64,000 nt of DNA from JAFCUW01 sp049897565 (lineage in GTDB: Bacteria > Pseudomonadota > Gammaproteobacteria > Burkholderiales > Burkholderiaceae_D): positions 62,001 through 126,000 of the forward strand of contig NZ_JAFCWM010000002.1 of assembly GCF_049897565.1 (NCBI RefSeq), given 5' to 3'. The position numbers and the translations under genes are program-made. This document shows, one piece after another, positions 7,688 to 17,210 of this stretch. Below the pieces are notes generated by a model. The model saw only the letters and a program-made list of their open reading frames with translations, ran no database searches and was not told where the DNA came from. Position 1 is the first letter of the stretch. Every line of letters begins with the position of its first letter.

Positions 7688-8623
7688 TCAGTTGCCGTTC
7701 ATGGCGCTCAGCGCGGCGGCAACCTGGATGCCGGCCGGCCCTACCAGAACGATCAGCAATGTCGGAAAGATGAAGAAAATCAGCGGGAACAGCAGTTTGA
7801 GCGCGATCTTCGCCGCCGCTTCCTCGGCCACCAGCTGGCGCTTCGAGCGCAGCGTGTCCGAGTGCACCCGCAACGACAGGCCCATGCTGGTGCCGAAGCG
7901 TTCCGACTGGATCAGCATGGCGACGAGCGTGTCGACATCCTCGACGCCGCTGCGCAGCGCGAAGTTGCGCAGCGCCTTTTCCTTGGTAAACCCGGCGCGC
8001 ATTTCCATCAGCACCAGCTGCAGTTCCTGCGCCAGCACCATGCTCTTGATGTGGATCTCGCCAGCGACCTTGATCAAGCCGCGTTCCAGGCTCAGGCCGG
8101 CCTCGACGCAGACGGTCAGCAGATCGAGCGCGTCCGGGATCGTCTCGAAAATTTCGCGCTGGCGGCGCGCGGCGATACGGCGCAGCACCACGTTCGGCAG
8201 GTAGTAGCCGAGCGCCACCGCCAGCAGCAGCGGCAGCATGAACTGGTGCGCCGCCCATTTGGGCGCCGCCCATACCATCACGCCGGCGGCGATCGACGGC
8301 ACGATCAGCGCCAGCACGGTCTTGGCGGCGAAGTACAACGTCGCCGCGCCCGAGGTGCGCCAGCCGGCATTCATGAAGCGCGTGCGCAGCGCCGACTGCT
8401 CCCAGCCTTCTTCCGGCAGCGACAGCCGGCTGAACGGCTGCGCCGCCTTGACCACTTTCTCGACCCAGCCATTGCTCTCTAGCGCGCTCGGCTCGCTCGG
8501 CTGGTCGAAGCTGGCCAGGCGCTCGCGCATGTAGTTGGGGGTAAAAATTGCCAATGCGAGCATGACGAGGCCGACGACGACGCCGAACAGGATCAGCAGG
8601 AAGACGATATGCGATGCGGTCAT
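7688..8623 (-). CDS. tadC: Tad pilus inner-membrane platform protein TadC (T2SS F family)
   Basis: A 311-residue polytopic membrane protein. An N-terminal transmembrane helix (IVFLLILFGVVVGLVMLAL) and two more near residues 100-140 precede the conserved T2SSF core (IPDALDLLTVCVEAGLSLERGL, then EMRAGFTKEKALRNFALRSG and LIQSERFGTSMGLSLRVHSD). A final helix follows (LLFPLIFFIFPTLLIVLVGPA). The start at ATG 8623 has AGGAG upstream; longer reading frames upstream are not supported. It works with TadB as the platform that couples the TadA ATPase to pilin assembly. It lies 11 bases after tadB. Confidence 0.9.
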   Translation of the reverse strand: MTASHIVFLLILFGVVVGLVMLALAIFTPNYMRERLASFDQPSEPSALESNGWVEKVVKAAQPFSRLSLPEEGWEQSALRTRFMNAGWRTSGAATLYFAAKTVLALIVPSIAAGVMVWAAPKWAAHQFMLPLLLAVALGYYLPNVVLRRIAARRQREIFETIPDALDLLTVCVEAGLSLERGLIKVAGEIHIKSMVLAQELQLVLMEMRAGFTKEKALRNFALRSGVEDVDTLVAMLIQSERFGTSMGLSLRVHSDTLRSKRQLVAEEAAAKIALKLLFPLIFFIFPTLLIVLVGPAGIQVAAALSAMNGN

Positions 8624-8634
8624 GGCCAGGCTCC

Positions 8635-9612
8635 TCAGACGCGGATACGGACGATACGGCGGGTCCACAAACCGCCGAGGATGATCATGACGACGCCGAC
8701 CCACAGCATGCGGATGCCGAGCGGGTGGGTCCACAGCGTGCTGACGTAGCCGCGGTTGACCAGCATCATCACGCCCATCATGACGAACGGCAGCGAGGCG
8801 AGGATCCAGGCCGACAGCCGGCCCTCGGCCGACAGCACGCGCACCTTGCCGGCCAGCTTCAGGCGCTCGCGGATGATGTGGCTGATGTTGCCAAGAATTT
8901 CAGCCAGGTTGCCGCCCGACTCGCGCTGGATCACCACCGCGATCACCAGGTAGCGCAGGTCGGTCAGCGGCACCCGCTCGGCCAGGTTGTGCAGCGCCTC
9001 GTTCATCGGCACGCCGTAGTTGATTTCCTGGTGCGCCGTGCGGAATTCGCCGCTGAGCGGCTCGGGCAGTTCGTTGCCGACCATCTGCATCACGTTATTG
9101 AACGAATGGCCGGCGCGCATGGCGCGGGCGAAGAAGTCGGCCGCCTCGGGCAGCTGCCGTTCGATGCGACGCAGGCGCGCGGTGCGGGCGCGGCGCAGGT
9201 ACATTACCGGCATCGACACCAGCAGCAAAGTGAACAGCACTTGCACCGCGCCGGGCATTGGCTGCAGCACGCCGAGCGTGAGCGCCACCACCAGCGCCAG
9301 GCCGGTGGCGCCGATGAACCGCTCGACCGACCACTTCAGCCCGGACTGCAGCAGCAGGCGGTCGATCGTGTGCGCGGCGCGCAAGCGGTGCAGGCGACGG
9401 TCGAGCCACTCCGACCTGGCGAAGCGGCGCTGCTTGAGAATCGACACGCGCTCGCCGCTGTCTTCCATGCCGCCCGACATCAGGCGCAGGCGGCGCGAGA
9501 TGCGCCGCGCCGCGCTGCCGTGGGCGCCGGTCCACCACAGGTAGGCGCCTTCGATGATCAGGATGACCGCGGCGAACGTCAGTACCGCAAAGCCATAAAA
9601 CAATGCATCCAT
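8635..9612 (-). CDS. tadB: Tad pilus inner-membrane platform protein TadB (T2SS F family)
   Basis: A 325-residue membrane protein. An N-terminal helix (FYGFAVLTFAAVILIIEGAYL) and a helix pair near residues 105-145 precede the T2SSF domain (QLPEAADFFARAMRAGHSFNNVMQMVG, DLRYLVIAVVIQRESGGNLAEILG, KVRVLSAEGRLSAWILASLP). C-terminal helices complete it. It sits between tadA and tadC and forms the platform with TadC. The start is ATG at 9612. Confidence 0.9.
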   Translation of the reverse strand: MDALFYGFAVLTFAAVILIIEGAYLWWTGAHGSAARRISRRLRLMSGGMEDSGERVSILKQRRFARSEWLDRRLHRLRAAHTIDRLLLQSGLKWSVERFIGATGLALVVALTLGVLQPMPGAVQVLFTLLLVSMPVMYLRRARTARLRRIERQLPEAADFFARAMRAGHSFNNVMQMVGNELPEPLSGEFRTAHQEINYGVPMNEALHNLAERVPLTDLRYLVIAVVIQRESGGNLAEILGNISHIIRERLKLAGKVRVLSAEGRLSAWILASLPFVMMGVMMLVNRGYVSTLWTHPLGIRMLWVGVVMIILGGLWTRRIVRIRV

Positions 9613-9626
9613 GTCGTCTCCTGGCG

Positions 9627-10973
9627 CTATTCGTAGATGCGGCTCGGATCGAACGCCGAATCGGGAACCGGCGCGCCGAACAGGCGCACCCGCTCGGCGA
9701 AGCGCGGGCGCACGCCGGTGGCGATGAAATGGCCGAGCACCCTGCCGTCGGGCGCCACGCCGGTCTGGTCGAAGCGGAAGATTTCCTGCATGGCGATGAT
9801 GTCGCCCTCCATGCCGGTGATCTCCTGCATGCTGACAAGCTTGCGCGCGCCATCGGTCAGGCGCGTGACCTGCAGCACCACCGTCACCGCCGAGCAAATC
9901 TGCTGGCGGGTGGCGCGCGGGGTCAGGTTGACGCCGGCCATGCCGACCATGTTCTCGAGCCGCGCCAGCGCGTCGCGCGGCGTGTTCGAGTGGATCGTCG
10001 CCAGCGAGCCTTCGTGGCCGGTATTCATTGCCTGCAGCATGTCGAGCGCCTCGGCGCCGCGCACCTCGCCGAGGATGATGCGGTCAGGGCGCATGCGCAA
10101 GGCGTTGCGCACCAGCGCGCGCTGCGATACCTCGCCCCTGCCTTCGATGTTCGGCGGGCGCGTCTCGAGCCTGACCACGTGCGGCTGTCGCATTTGCAGC
10201 TCGGCCGCGTCCTCGATGGTGATGATGCGCTCGTTGGGCGGGATGAAGCCCGACAGCAGGTTCAGCAAGGTGGTCTTGCCGCTGCCGGTGCCGCCGGAGA
10301 TCAGGATGTTGATCTTGGCGTGGCCCAGTGCCTGCAGCACCTGCACCATCGGCGGCGTCATGCTCTTGTAGGCGAGCAGGTTGTCGACCGTCAGCGGCGA
10401 GGCCGAAAAGCGGCGGATCGACAGGATCGGCCCGTCCACCGCCAGCGGCGGGATGATGGCGTTGACGCGCGAGCCGTCGGGCAAGCGCGCATCGACCATC
10501 GGGCTCGACTCGTCGACCCGGCGCCCGACGCGCGAGACGATCTTCTCGATGATCTTCATCAGGTGGGCGGCGTCGTGGAAGCTGGTATCGGTGAGCTCGA
10601 GCTTGCCGTGCCGCTCGACGTACACGCTGGAATGGGTGTTGACCAGGATGTCGGACACCGATGGGTCGGCCAGCAGCGGTTCGAGCGGGCCGAAGCCGAG
10701 CATCTCGTGCTGGATGTCGAGCACCAGGTTGTGCCGCTCGGTCTGGTTCAGGACGATCCGCTCGTCTTCGATGATGCGCTGGATCAGCAACGCCAGTTCG
10801 TGCTTGAACTGCTCGGTGGTGAGGCGCTTGAGGCGCTCCAGGTCGATCCGGTCGAGGATCAGCTGGTGCACATTCTTGCGCAGTTCCTGGTAGGCCTGGG
10901 TGGCCGCGCCTGGTGCGGCCGGTGCGGCCGCGCGCAGGTCGTCGGACCCATTCAAACGCTCGCGTAAAGTCAT
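9627..10973 (-). CDS. tadA: Tad secretion ATPase TadA/CpaF
   Basis: A 448-residue hexameric secretion ATPase that powers Flp pilus assembly on the cytoplasmic side. The N-terminal domain contains EMLGFGPLEPLLADPSVSDI. Walker A (ISGGTGSGKTTLLNLL) lies near residue 228, the Asp box (IITIEDAAELQM) follows, Walker B is DRIILGEVRGAE and the His box is TGHEGSLATIHSN. All are intact. The ATG at 10973 with GAGGAG upstream is preferred over a TTG three bases earlier. It lies between cpaE/tadZ and tadB. Confidence 0.95.
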   Translation of the reverse strand: MTLRERLNGSDDLRAAAPAAPGAATQAYQELRKNVHQLILDRIDLERLKRLTTEQFKHELALLIQRIIEDERIVLNQTERHNLVLDIQHEMLGFGPLEPLLADPSVSDILVNTHSSVYVERHGKLELTDTSFHDAAHLMKIIEKIVSRVGRRVDESSPMVDARLPDGSRVNAIIPPLAVDGPILSIRRFSASPLTVDNLLAYKSMTPPMVQVLQALGHAKINILISGGTGSGKTTLLNLLSGFIPPNERIITIEDAAELQMRQPHVVRLETRPPNIEGRGEVSQRALVRNALRMRPDRIILGEVRGAEALDMLQAMNTGHEGSLATIHSNTPRDALARLENMVGMAGVNLTPRATRQQICSAVTVVLQVTRLTDGARKLVSMQEITGMEGDIIAMQEIFRFDQTGVAPDGRVLGHFIATGVRPRFAERVRLFGAPVPDSAFDPSRIYE

Positions 10974-10988
10974 CAACGGTCTCCTCGT

Positions 10989-12164
10989 TTATTGGTCGGT
11001 ATCGGCGCGGCCGAACAGGCGGTCGAACAGACCCTTGTTTTCAACGACGCGGCGCGCGGTCACCAGTTCGACCAGGTCGGCCAGGCTGCGCGAGACCGGC
11101 GCCGCGCGCGACAGGCGCAGCACCGGCACACCCTGGTTGACCGAATCGGTGACGGCGATATAGTCGTTCGGAATGGTGTGCACTACCTCGGCGCCGAGCG
11201 CGCTTTGCAAGTCTTGCAGGCGCAGCTTGCCGCCCTTTTCGTAGCGATTGACGATCAGCCGGGTTTGCTCGATCGGGTAGCCGAGCGAGCGGAAGATGTC
11301 GAGCAGGCGGCGGCCATCGCGGATGTCCGGCAGGCCGAGCTGCAGGATCGGGTAGATGACGTCGGCGTTGTCGAGCGCGCGCAGTGAAATGGCGTCGATC
11401 TGGCGGCCGACGTCGAGCACGATATAGTCGTAGTGCTGGCGTGCCACGCGCAGGATCGCGTCCATGTGTTCGGGCTTGAGTTCGACGGCCTGGCCCGGAT
11501 CGTCGGCGGCGGCGAGGATGCCGAAGCCGGGCGACACGTGCACCAGCGACGACTCGAGGAAGGCGGCGTCGAGGCGGGCGATGTGGCGGCACACGTCCGA
11601 CAGCGTCATCGCCGCCTTCTGGTCCGACACGTACAGCGTGGCGTCGCCGAACTGGCCGTGCAGGTCGATCAGCAGCACTTTCTTGTCGGCCAGCGCGGCC
11701 AGCGCATAGCCGAAATTGGTCGACAGGAAGGTCGCACCGCTGCCGCCCTTGCAGGCGATAAAGGCGAGAATTTTGCCGTCGCGCATGTTCGTCACGCCGG
11801 CGGCGGCGGCGACGCGGTCGATCGCTTCGTGCAAGGCGCGGTGCACCAGCGGCAGCTGCAGCACTTCGCGCACGCCGGCGCGCATGGCGCGAATCAGCAG
11901 TTCCTGGTGGTGCGCGCCGGTCAGCAGCATCAGGCTGGCGCCGGGGTAATGCTTGGCCAGCCGCTCGAGGTGGGCGGCATCGTTATCGTCGAGCTCGCTC
12001 GCGTCGATAATCACCATTGCCGGCTGGTCCGGCAGCGGCCGGTCGAGCGCATCCTGGAGGCTGCTGCGGCACGCGCCCAGGCTCAGCGGCGGTACCCGCG
12101 CCGCCCCCTGCGCCGCCAGTTCCGCCTGCAAGTCGCCGTCGCGGGTGATAAGTAAGGCTTTCAT
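10989..12164 (-). CDS. cpaE: Tad pilus localisation protein CpaE/TadZ
   Basis: A 391-residue protein. An N-terminal receiver-like domain (residues 1-125, with LMLLTGAHHQELLIRAMRAG) is fused to a MinD/ParA-like ATPase domain. The deviant Walker A reads ACKGGSGATFLSTN, lacking the usual GKT lysine, which is typical of TadZ. The Walker A' and B strands are KVLLIDLHGQFG and YDYIVLDVGRQ. It positions the Tad machine at the pole or assembly site. It lies 15 bases upstream of tadA. Confidence 0.9.
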   Translation of the reverse strand: MKALLITRDGDLQAELAAQGAARVPPLSLGACRSSLQDALDRPLPDQPAMVIIDASELDDNDAAHLERLAKHYPGASLMLLTGAHHQELLIRAMRAGVREVLQLPLVHRALHEAIDRVAAAAGVTNMRDGKILAFIACKGGSGATFLSTNFGYALAALADKKVLLIDLHGQFGDATLYVSDQKAAMTLSDVCRHIARLDAAFLESSLVHVSPGFGILAAADDPGQAVELKPEHMDAILRVARQHYDYIVLDVGRQIDAISLRALDNADVIYPILQLGLPDIRDGRRLLDIFRSLGYPIEQTRLIVNRYEKGGKLRLQDLQSALGAEVVHTIPNDYIAVTDSVNQGVPVLRLSRAAPVSRSLADLVELVTARRVVENKGLFDRLFGRADTDQ

Positions 12165-12313
12165 AAACTATCCTTGTCGATGGACGGTACCGTTTCGGGT
12201 GCAGGCGCCAACCACTCGCTGTCGCCCGGCGTGCCGATCGGGGCGGTGGCGACACGCCGCGGCGTCGGTGAACCGCGGCGCGGCCATCCCCGCTCATGCG
12301 GCGCCGCGCCGTT

Positions 12314-12601
12314 TCATTTGGTCGTCAGGTGGATAGTCGATACGGCGCCGTTGTTGGTCTCTGGCGGCGCTTCGTAGCGCTGGACGGCGGCGCGTGCATT
12401 ATTGCCGTCCAAGCCGGCCGCCGGATTCGGATTGAGCGCTGCCGCCGGATTGATGACCTGCGCGGCGAGCGTGGCGCGCACCGCTTGGCCGGACAGGCCG
12501 TTGCCGATGTCGCTGCGATAGCTGTTGTGGGCGCAGCCGAAGAGCGTCGCCGCCAGCGCCAGCACGGCGGTGATGATTGCCTTGTTATGTCGCGTTGCCA
12601 T
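12314..12601 (-). CDS. Small Tad-locus lipoprotein
   Basis: A 95-residue lipoprotein (LALAATLFGC lipobox near residues 14-23) with a mature part rich in Asn, Ala and Pro (INPAAALNPNPAAGLDGNNA). It sits between the secretin gene and cpaE, where other Tad loci place CpaD/TadX-type lipoproteins, but it is much shorter than CpaD and no similarity could be shown. A role as a pilotin or secretin-associated lipoprotein is inferred from position only. About 150 bases without a gene separate it from cpaE. Confidence 0.65.
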   Translation of the reverse strand: MATRHNKAIITAVLALAATLFGCAHNSYRSDIGNGLSGQAVRATLAAQVINPAAALNPNPAAGLDGNNARAAVQRYEAPPETNNGAVSTIHLTTK

Positions 12602-12611
12602 GGTCTCTCCC

Positions 12612-14177
12612 TTATTTGAGTTCGAAACCGCGTGCGGTGGCGGCCGAGGCCTCGCCCTGCGCCATTCGCGCCTGGGGCTGGGGCTGGACTGCCGGCGCCT
12701 GGCGCTCGATGGCCACCGGCGCGTCGCCCTCGAGGCGACCGCCAAGCATCAGCTGGGTGCGGGTCGGCGGCGTCACCGCATCGGTCGGCAAGGCATAGTT
12801 CGGCGCCAACGGCTTGACCAGGTGCGCCGTCACGACGAACACCATTTCCGTCTTGTCCTGCTGGTAATCGGTGCTGCGGAACAGCGCGCCGAGAATCGGC
12901 ACCTCGGACATGCCGGGCGTGCCGTTCATGCCGGTGACCGTGTTGTTCTTGATCAGGCCGCCAATGGCGAAGCTCTGGCCGTCGTACAGCTGCACCGTGG
13001 TGCTGGCGCGCCGGGTGGTGATCAACGGCAGCACCGCCAGGCCGCCGCCGGCGGTGATGCCGATGCCCTCGCGCGAGACCTCGGACACTTCCGGCGCCAC
13101 CTTCAGGTTGATGCGCCCGCCGGCCAGCACGGTCGGGGTGAAGCGCAGGCCGACGCCGAATTCGCGCTCTTCCAGGGTGACCTTGTTGTTGTCCTGGGCG
13201 ACCGGGATGAAGATGCGGCCGCCGGCCAGAAAGCTGCCTTCCTGGCCGCTGAGCGCCATGACGGTCGGCTCGGCCAGCATGCGCACCAGCCCGTCCTTGC
13301 GCTCGGCGTCGGCGCCGATGCGGTTGCCGTTCGACTTGCGCAGGTCGAGCACGCCGTTCGCCGGCGACACGCTGTTGGCATTTCCGGCGAGGAAGTTGGA
13401 CAGCAATGTCGCCGCCCAGCTGCCCGACGAGAAGCGCCACGTCAGGCCGACGTCGAGCCGTTCGAGCAGGCTCTTCGACACTTCGGCGATCTTCACTTCC
13501 AGCATCACCTGCTGCGGCGCGCTTACCGACAGCAGGTTGATGACGCGAACGCCACCACCGTTGCCGGCGCCGGCTGCGTCGGGAGCCGCTTGCGCGCCGC
13601 CGCCCTCCTCGTTCTTCGCCAGCGAGCGCAGCGGCTTGCGCACGAACGCACCGGCCAGCTCCATCGCCCGCGCCACCGCCGGCGCGTCGGCCACCACGCC
13701 GCTGAGCACGATGGTGTCGCCGGCGGTGGTCACGCTGATGTTGCGCTCGTCCGGCAAGGCGGCCGCCAGCGCCGCGCGCAGTGGCGCCGTGTCCATCGTC
13801 ACCACCAGGTCGACGATGCTGCAGCTGCCGCTGCGGCCCTGGATGATCATGTTGGTGCTGCCGACGTCGACGCCGACCAGATACAGCGTATCGGGCGCAA
13901 CGAGCATCGCCTGCGCCACGGCCGGATTGCCGACGCTGCGGTGACGCACTTGTTCTGGCAGGCGCATCAGCGTCGATTTTCCCATCTGCAGTGTCATGGC
14001 GGCCGGCCGCGCGGCCTGGCCGAGGCAATGCGGGCCGCTGTCGGCGCGCTCGGCCGGCACCGCCGGATTTGCCTTCGGCTGCGCCGCGATGGCCAGCCCC
14101 TGGGCCAAGGCCAGCACGCCGCACACGGCAAGGCGCGAGGCGCGCCCTGGTTGGCCATTATTGATGAGTAGGTTCAT
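12612..14177 (-). CDS. cpaC: Tad outer-membrane secretin CpaC/RcpA
   Basis: A 521-residue type II/III secretion-type secretin. After a signal peptide it has a CpaC N-terminal domain (MTLQMGKSTLMRLPEQV), a BON-like domain (ISVTTAGDTIVLSGVVADAPAVARA) and the secretin core (VMLEVKIAEVSKSLLERLDVG, LAEPTVMALSGQEGSFLAGG, FGVGLRFTPTVLAGGRI, FAIGGLIKNN). The sequence VPILGALFRSTDYQQDKTEMV, split over the usual secretin signature, follows. ATG 14177 with GGAGCAGCGAG upstream is chosen over an in-frame start at 14258. It forms the outer-membrane channel for the Flp pilus. Confidence 0.93.
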   Translation of the reverse strand: MNLLINNGQPGRASRLAVCGVLALAQGLAIAAQPKANPAVPAERADSGPHCLGQAARPAAMTLQMGKSTLMRLPEQVRHRSVGNPAVAQAMLVAPDTLYLVGVDVGSTNMIIQGRSGSCSIVDLVVTMDTAPLRAALAAALPDERNISVTTAGDTIVLSGVVADAPAVARAMELAGAFVRKPLRSLAKNEEGGGAQAAPDAAGAGNGGGVRVINLLSVSAPQQVMLEVKIAEVSKSLLERLDVGLTWRFSSGSWAATLLSNFLAGNANSVSPANGVLDLRKSNGNRIGADAERKDGLVRMLAEPTVMALSGQEGSFLAGGRIFIPVAQDNNKVTLEEREFGVGLRFTPTVLAGGRINLKVAPEVSEVSREGIGITAGGGLAVLPLITTRRASTTVQLYDGQSFAIGGLIKNNTVTGMNGTPGMSEVPILGALFRSTDYQQDKTEMVFVVTAHLVKPLAPNYALPTDAVTPPTRTQLMLGGRLEGDAPVAIERQAPAVQPQPQARMAQGEASAATARGFELK

Positions 14178-14209
14178 CTCGCTGCTCCGGCAAAGTGGAA
14201 AGTGAAAAA

Positions 14210-15067
14210 TCAGAAGCACTCTTGCGACGACTGCAAGCCGTTGAGCACACTGACGCATTGACGCTTGAGCGTTGCCATCGGCGCGGCCAGCACGACGACC
14301 GGCTTCGGCGCCGGCCTGGCGACGCCAGGCAGCACCTTGGCCGCGGCAGCTTGCTGTTCATTGAGCAAGGTGCGCTTGGTCGCGCCGATCGTCGACGGCA
14401 GCGATGGATCGACCTGGTTGCGCAAGGCCAGCGACAAGGTGCCGACGCCGCGCGCCAGGTCGAGGTGTTCGGCCTGCTCGGGCGAGACCTCGAGCGTGAC
14501 GGCGTTGACGACCTTCGGCTTGGTTTCGTCGCGGCTCACTTCCTGCGCCACCGCCAGTACCAGGATGCGTTCGAGCACGATCTTCGAGATGTGCTGGGCG
14601 GCGCCGGGCACGGTGTTCTGGCCAGGTTCGCGTTCGGTGTGCACGATGACGTCGACGTAGTTGCCCGGCAAGGCGAAGCCGGCCACGCCGATGACGTCGT
14701 TGACCCGCACCGTAATGGCGCGCTTGCCCTCGCTGATCAAGGCCGACAGACCGCCCAGCGTGCCGGCCGGCGCCAGCTTCGATTCGCTGATCGGCTCGTT
14801 CTTCAGCAGATTGCCCTTCAGCACGCGGTCGTGCAGGCGGGCCGGGTCGGTGAAGGCGTCGGCCGGAATGTCCTTCTTCGGCCACTCGGCAAAGCCAAGC
14901 ATCTCGGGCGTCAGGCGCTGCCCGCGGTTGGCGTCGGCCGTGGCCACGACGATGCGTCCCATCTTGCCGGCCGACTGGCGCAACAGCCAGAACGAAGCCA
15001 GCACCACAGCCACGGTCCCTAACAGGACTGCGACCGCCATCATCGCCAGCGCGCGCTTATTTTTCAT
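14210..15067 (-). CDS. cpaB: Tad pilus assembly protein CpaB/RcpC
   Basis: A 285-residue periplasmic protein anchored by an N-terminal helix (LAMMAVAVLLGTVAVVLASFWLL). An SAF domain follows (VATADANRGQRLTPEMLGFAEWP, then LKGNLLKNEPISESKL), and the CpaB core reads ITVRVNDVIGVAGFALPGNYVDVI. Its start codon overlaps the stop of the AAA ATPase gene by one base (TGATG), so the two are translationally coupled. It is thought to bind peptidoglycan and stabilise the secretin. Confidence 0.92.
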   Translation of the reverse strand: MKNKRALAMMAVAVLLGTVAVVLASFWLLRQSAGKMGRIVVATADANRGQRLTPEMLGFAEWPKKDIPADAFTDPARLHDRVLKGNLLKNEPISESKLAPAGTLGGLSALISEGKRAITVRVNDVIGVAGFALPGNYVDVIVHTEREPGQNTVPGAAQHISKIVLERILVLAVAQEVSRDETKPKVVNAVTLEVSPEQAEHLDLARGVGTLSLALRNQVDPSLPSTIGATKRTLLNEQQAAAAKVLPGVARPAPKPVVVLAAPMATLKRQCVSVLNGLQSSQECF

Positions 15068-16491
15068 CAGATTGTCTCGCTCAGTGAGTCGCCGGCGGCG
15101 ACGAAATAGGGAGCCGGGTGCGGGATGCTGCGGGTGGCGCTGGCGCCACCCTCCCCGGCCAACATGCTGGTCCAGGCTTGCTCGATAGCACCGATCGTCA
15201 GGCGCGGGGCGGCGCCGGCAAAGCTGGCGAAATCGGCGATGCGCTCGATCAATTCACGCGGATAGCTCGCCAGCAGCGGCGCGCCGTCGGTACCGTGCAG
15301 CACGTCGATCAAGTGCGCCAGCACCCGTTCGTCGCACTCGAGTCCGCTCAGCATGCACTGGCGCCGGAACAGGCCGCGGTAGCCCGCTTCGCCGAGGGCG
15401 CCGATATGAATCTTGTAGCCGACGCGCCGCATGGCAGACGCGTCGAGCATCTCGTGCGGTGCACGGTGCGTCACCAGCACCAGCGTGACGTCGAACGGCA
15501 CGCTGATCTTGTGGCCGCCTTCGATGGTCAGCTGGTCGGTGCCGCTGTCGAGCGGCCCGCTCCAGCGATTTAACAGCTGCGCGGCGGCGATACGCTGGCG
15601 GCCGAGATCGTCCACCACCAGCATGCCGTTGTTGGCAAGGAAGTGCGGCGGCGCGTGATAGACGCCGCCGGCCTTGTCGTGCCGCAGGTCGAGCATCTCC
15701 ACGCTCAGGTCGGCGCCGACCTGCACCACCGGCCGCTGGCACAGCGCCCAGCGGCTGTCGCTGCTGCGCCGGTCTTCGGCCTGGCGCAGCTGCAGCGGCG
15801 CCGGATGCAGCAGCGGGTCGTGAAACTGCACGATATCGCTGTCGACCAGGATCGCGTACGGCGTCGCCACCAGGCCGCACTGCAGCTGCCCGAGCTTGCG
15901 CGCGATCGTGCTCTTGCCACTGCCGGACGGGCCGTGCAGCATCAGCGAGCGGCCCGACTGCAGCGCCGCGCCGATCAGTTCGCGCACCGACGCGTCGATG
16001 CCGTCGTCGCAGAACGCGGCGGCCAGTTCGGCGGCGCCGACGCGGTTGACGCGCGCCTGCCGCTGCGACTGGCGCAGCACCAGGTCGCGGTAGGCGCGCA
16101 AGGTCACCGGGGCGGCGCCGATATAGCGGCAGCGCGCCAGGAATTCGGCCGCGCGCAGCTTGCCGGTGGCGGTCAGCTGGTAATGCACGTCGAGGTCGGA
16201 GTCGCCGCGCAAGGCTACCTCGACGATCTGTTCGGCGACCATGAAGCCGAGCACTTCGCGCAGCACGCTGAACGACAGGCGCATCTTGCCCATCAATACG
16301 GGCAGGTGCACCTTGCCGACCGCATACATCGTCTTCGCGGCCAGTTCGACCAGCAAGGTCAGCTCGAGGCCGGTGTCGTTGATGGTCTTCGGTTGCGGCG
16401 GCAGGCGGGCGACGATCTCGCCGGCGCCCGGCGCGACGACTGCGGCTCCGGGCGGAGCCACCAGCGCCGTCAGCGTTTCGGTGTCGAACAT
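15067..16491 (-). CDS. AAA-type ATPase of the Tad operon
   Basis: A 474-residue cytoplasmic protein. An N-terminal part (residues 1-170) contains TLLVELAAKTMYAVGKVHLPVL. An AAA/P-loop domain follows, with Walker A LHGPSGSGKSTIARKLG near residue 185 and Walker B NNGMLVVDDLGRQR. It resembles the MoxR/AAA-like ATPases seen beside Tad genes in several beta-proteobacteria (from memory). It is translationally coupled to cpaB, which supports a role in pilus assembly or regulation. The exact function is unknown. Confidence 0.75.
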   Translation of the reverse strand: MFDTETLTALVAPPGAAVVAPGAGEIVARLPPQPKTINDTGLELTLLVELAAKTMYAVGKVHLPVLMGKMRLSFSVLREVLGFMVAEQIVEVALRGDSDLDVHYQLTATGKLRAAEFLARCRYIGAAPVTLRAYRDLVLRQSQRQARVNRVGAAELAAAFCDDGIDASVRELIGAALQSGRSLMLHGPSGSGKSTIARKLGQLQCGLVATPYAILVDSDIVQFHDPLLHPAPLQLRQAEDRRSSDSRWALCQRPVVQVGADLSVEMLDLRHDKAGGVYHAPPHFLANNGMLVVDDLGRQRIAAAQLLNRWSGPLDSGTDQLTIEGGHKISVPFDVTLVLVTHRAPHEMLDASAMRRVGYKIHIGALGEAGYRGLFRRQCMLSGLECDERVLAHLIDVLHGTDGAPLLASYPRELIERIADFASFAGAAPRLTIGAIEQAWTSMLAGEGGASATRSIPHPAPYFVAAGDSLSETI

Positions 16492-16609
16492 TGCGTATCT
16501 CCCACGGGCCCAGACTGTTTCGCTGGATTAAGATTCATTTTATCGAGCGTTGCCGAGCGCCTATTGACGGTTAGCAAGCTCATCCTCCGGGGAAATTATT
16601 CGGTCGCCC

Positions 16610-17143
16610 TCACAGGTGGCGCAGTCCCAGCATCAGGAAGGCGCCCACGGCGATCGCCAATGCATACGGCATGCCGCCGACGCTTGGCGCCGGCATCGGC
16701 TCGGCCACCAGCGGCACGCCGGTCATGCGCCGCAGCAGCGGGCGCAGCAACGTGCCGACGTTGAGTGCGGCCGTGCGCGTCTTGCCGCGCCACAGCACGA
16801 TGGCGAACGCCAGCAGGCCGCCGCAGCAATAGGTGGCCAGGCCGATATGAAATGTTTGCAGCGGTCCGCAAAAGGCGCCGACGGTGGCCATCAGCTTGAC
16901 GTCGCCGGCGGCCATCGCACGCACTATATAAAGGGGGAGGAACATCGACAGGCCAATGCCCATGCCGGCCAGCACCGTGGTCAGCAGTTCGAGCGGCGCG
17001 CCGGCGGCAAGGTGCAAGCCGACGGTGCACACCAGCCCGCACCCGAGCAGCCGGTTCGGAATGCGGCGTTGCGCCAGGTCGTAGCCACTGGCCACGAGCA
17101 GCAGCGCAACAAGAGACAATTCGAGGGAAGATTGCAAAGTCAT
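16610..17143 (-). CDS. cpaA: Prepilin peptidase CpaA/TadV (type IV, A24 family)
   Basis: A 177-residue polytopic membrane protease that cleaves Flp prepilin. Both aspartates of the A24 family are visible: ASGYDLAQRRIPNRL near residue 22 and the GDVK motif in AMAAGDVKLMATVGAFCG near residue 86. Several hydrophobic helices surround them. The ATG at 17143 is used; the longer frame to 17296 would run through the flp terminator. It lies 67 bases after flp, behind a strong hairpin, so it is probably expressed by read-through or its own promoter. Confidence 0.9.
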   Translation of the reverse strand: MTLQSSLELSLVALLLVASGYDLAQRRIPNRLLGCGLVCTVGLHLAAGAPLELLTTVLAGMGIGLSMFLPLYIVRAMAAGDVKLMATVGAFCGPLQTFHIGLATYCCGGLLAFAIVLWRGKTRTAALNVGTLLRPLLRRMTGVPLVAEPMPAPSVGGMPYALAIAVGAFLMLGLRHL

Positions 17144-17163
17144 GGACGACTCGCTGGGAAGGG

Positions 17164-17202
17164 AAAAAAAAGCCTCCCCGACGGGGCCCCGTCGGGGAGG
17201 CT
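17164..17202 (-). terminator. Strong terminator after flp
   Basis: A perfect 16-bp stem (17171-17186 with 17187-17202, containing CCTCCCCGAC and GTCGGGGAGG) is followed on the minus strand by eight T residues. It lies directly after flp and before cpaA, so it probably sets high pilin and lower downstream expression. Confidence 0.9.
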
Positions 17203-17210
17203 GGGCTCGC

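Noticed and set aside
12165..12313. Short minus-strand frame ending TPGDSEWLAPAPETVPS just before cpaE
   Set aside because: The sequence looks protein-like, but a TGA lies upstream and no start codon exists in frame; too short to support.
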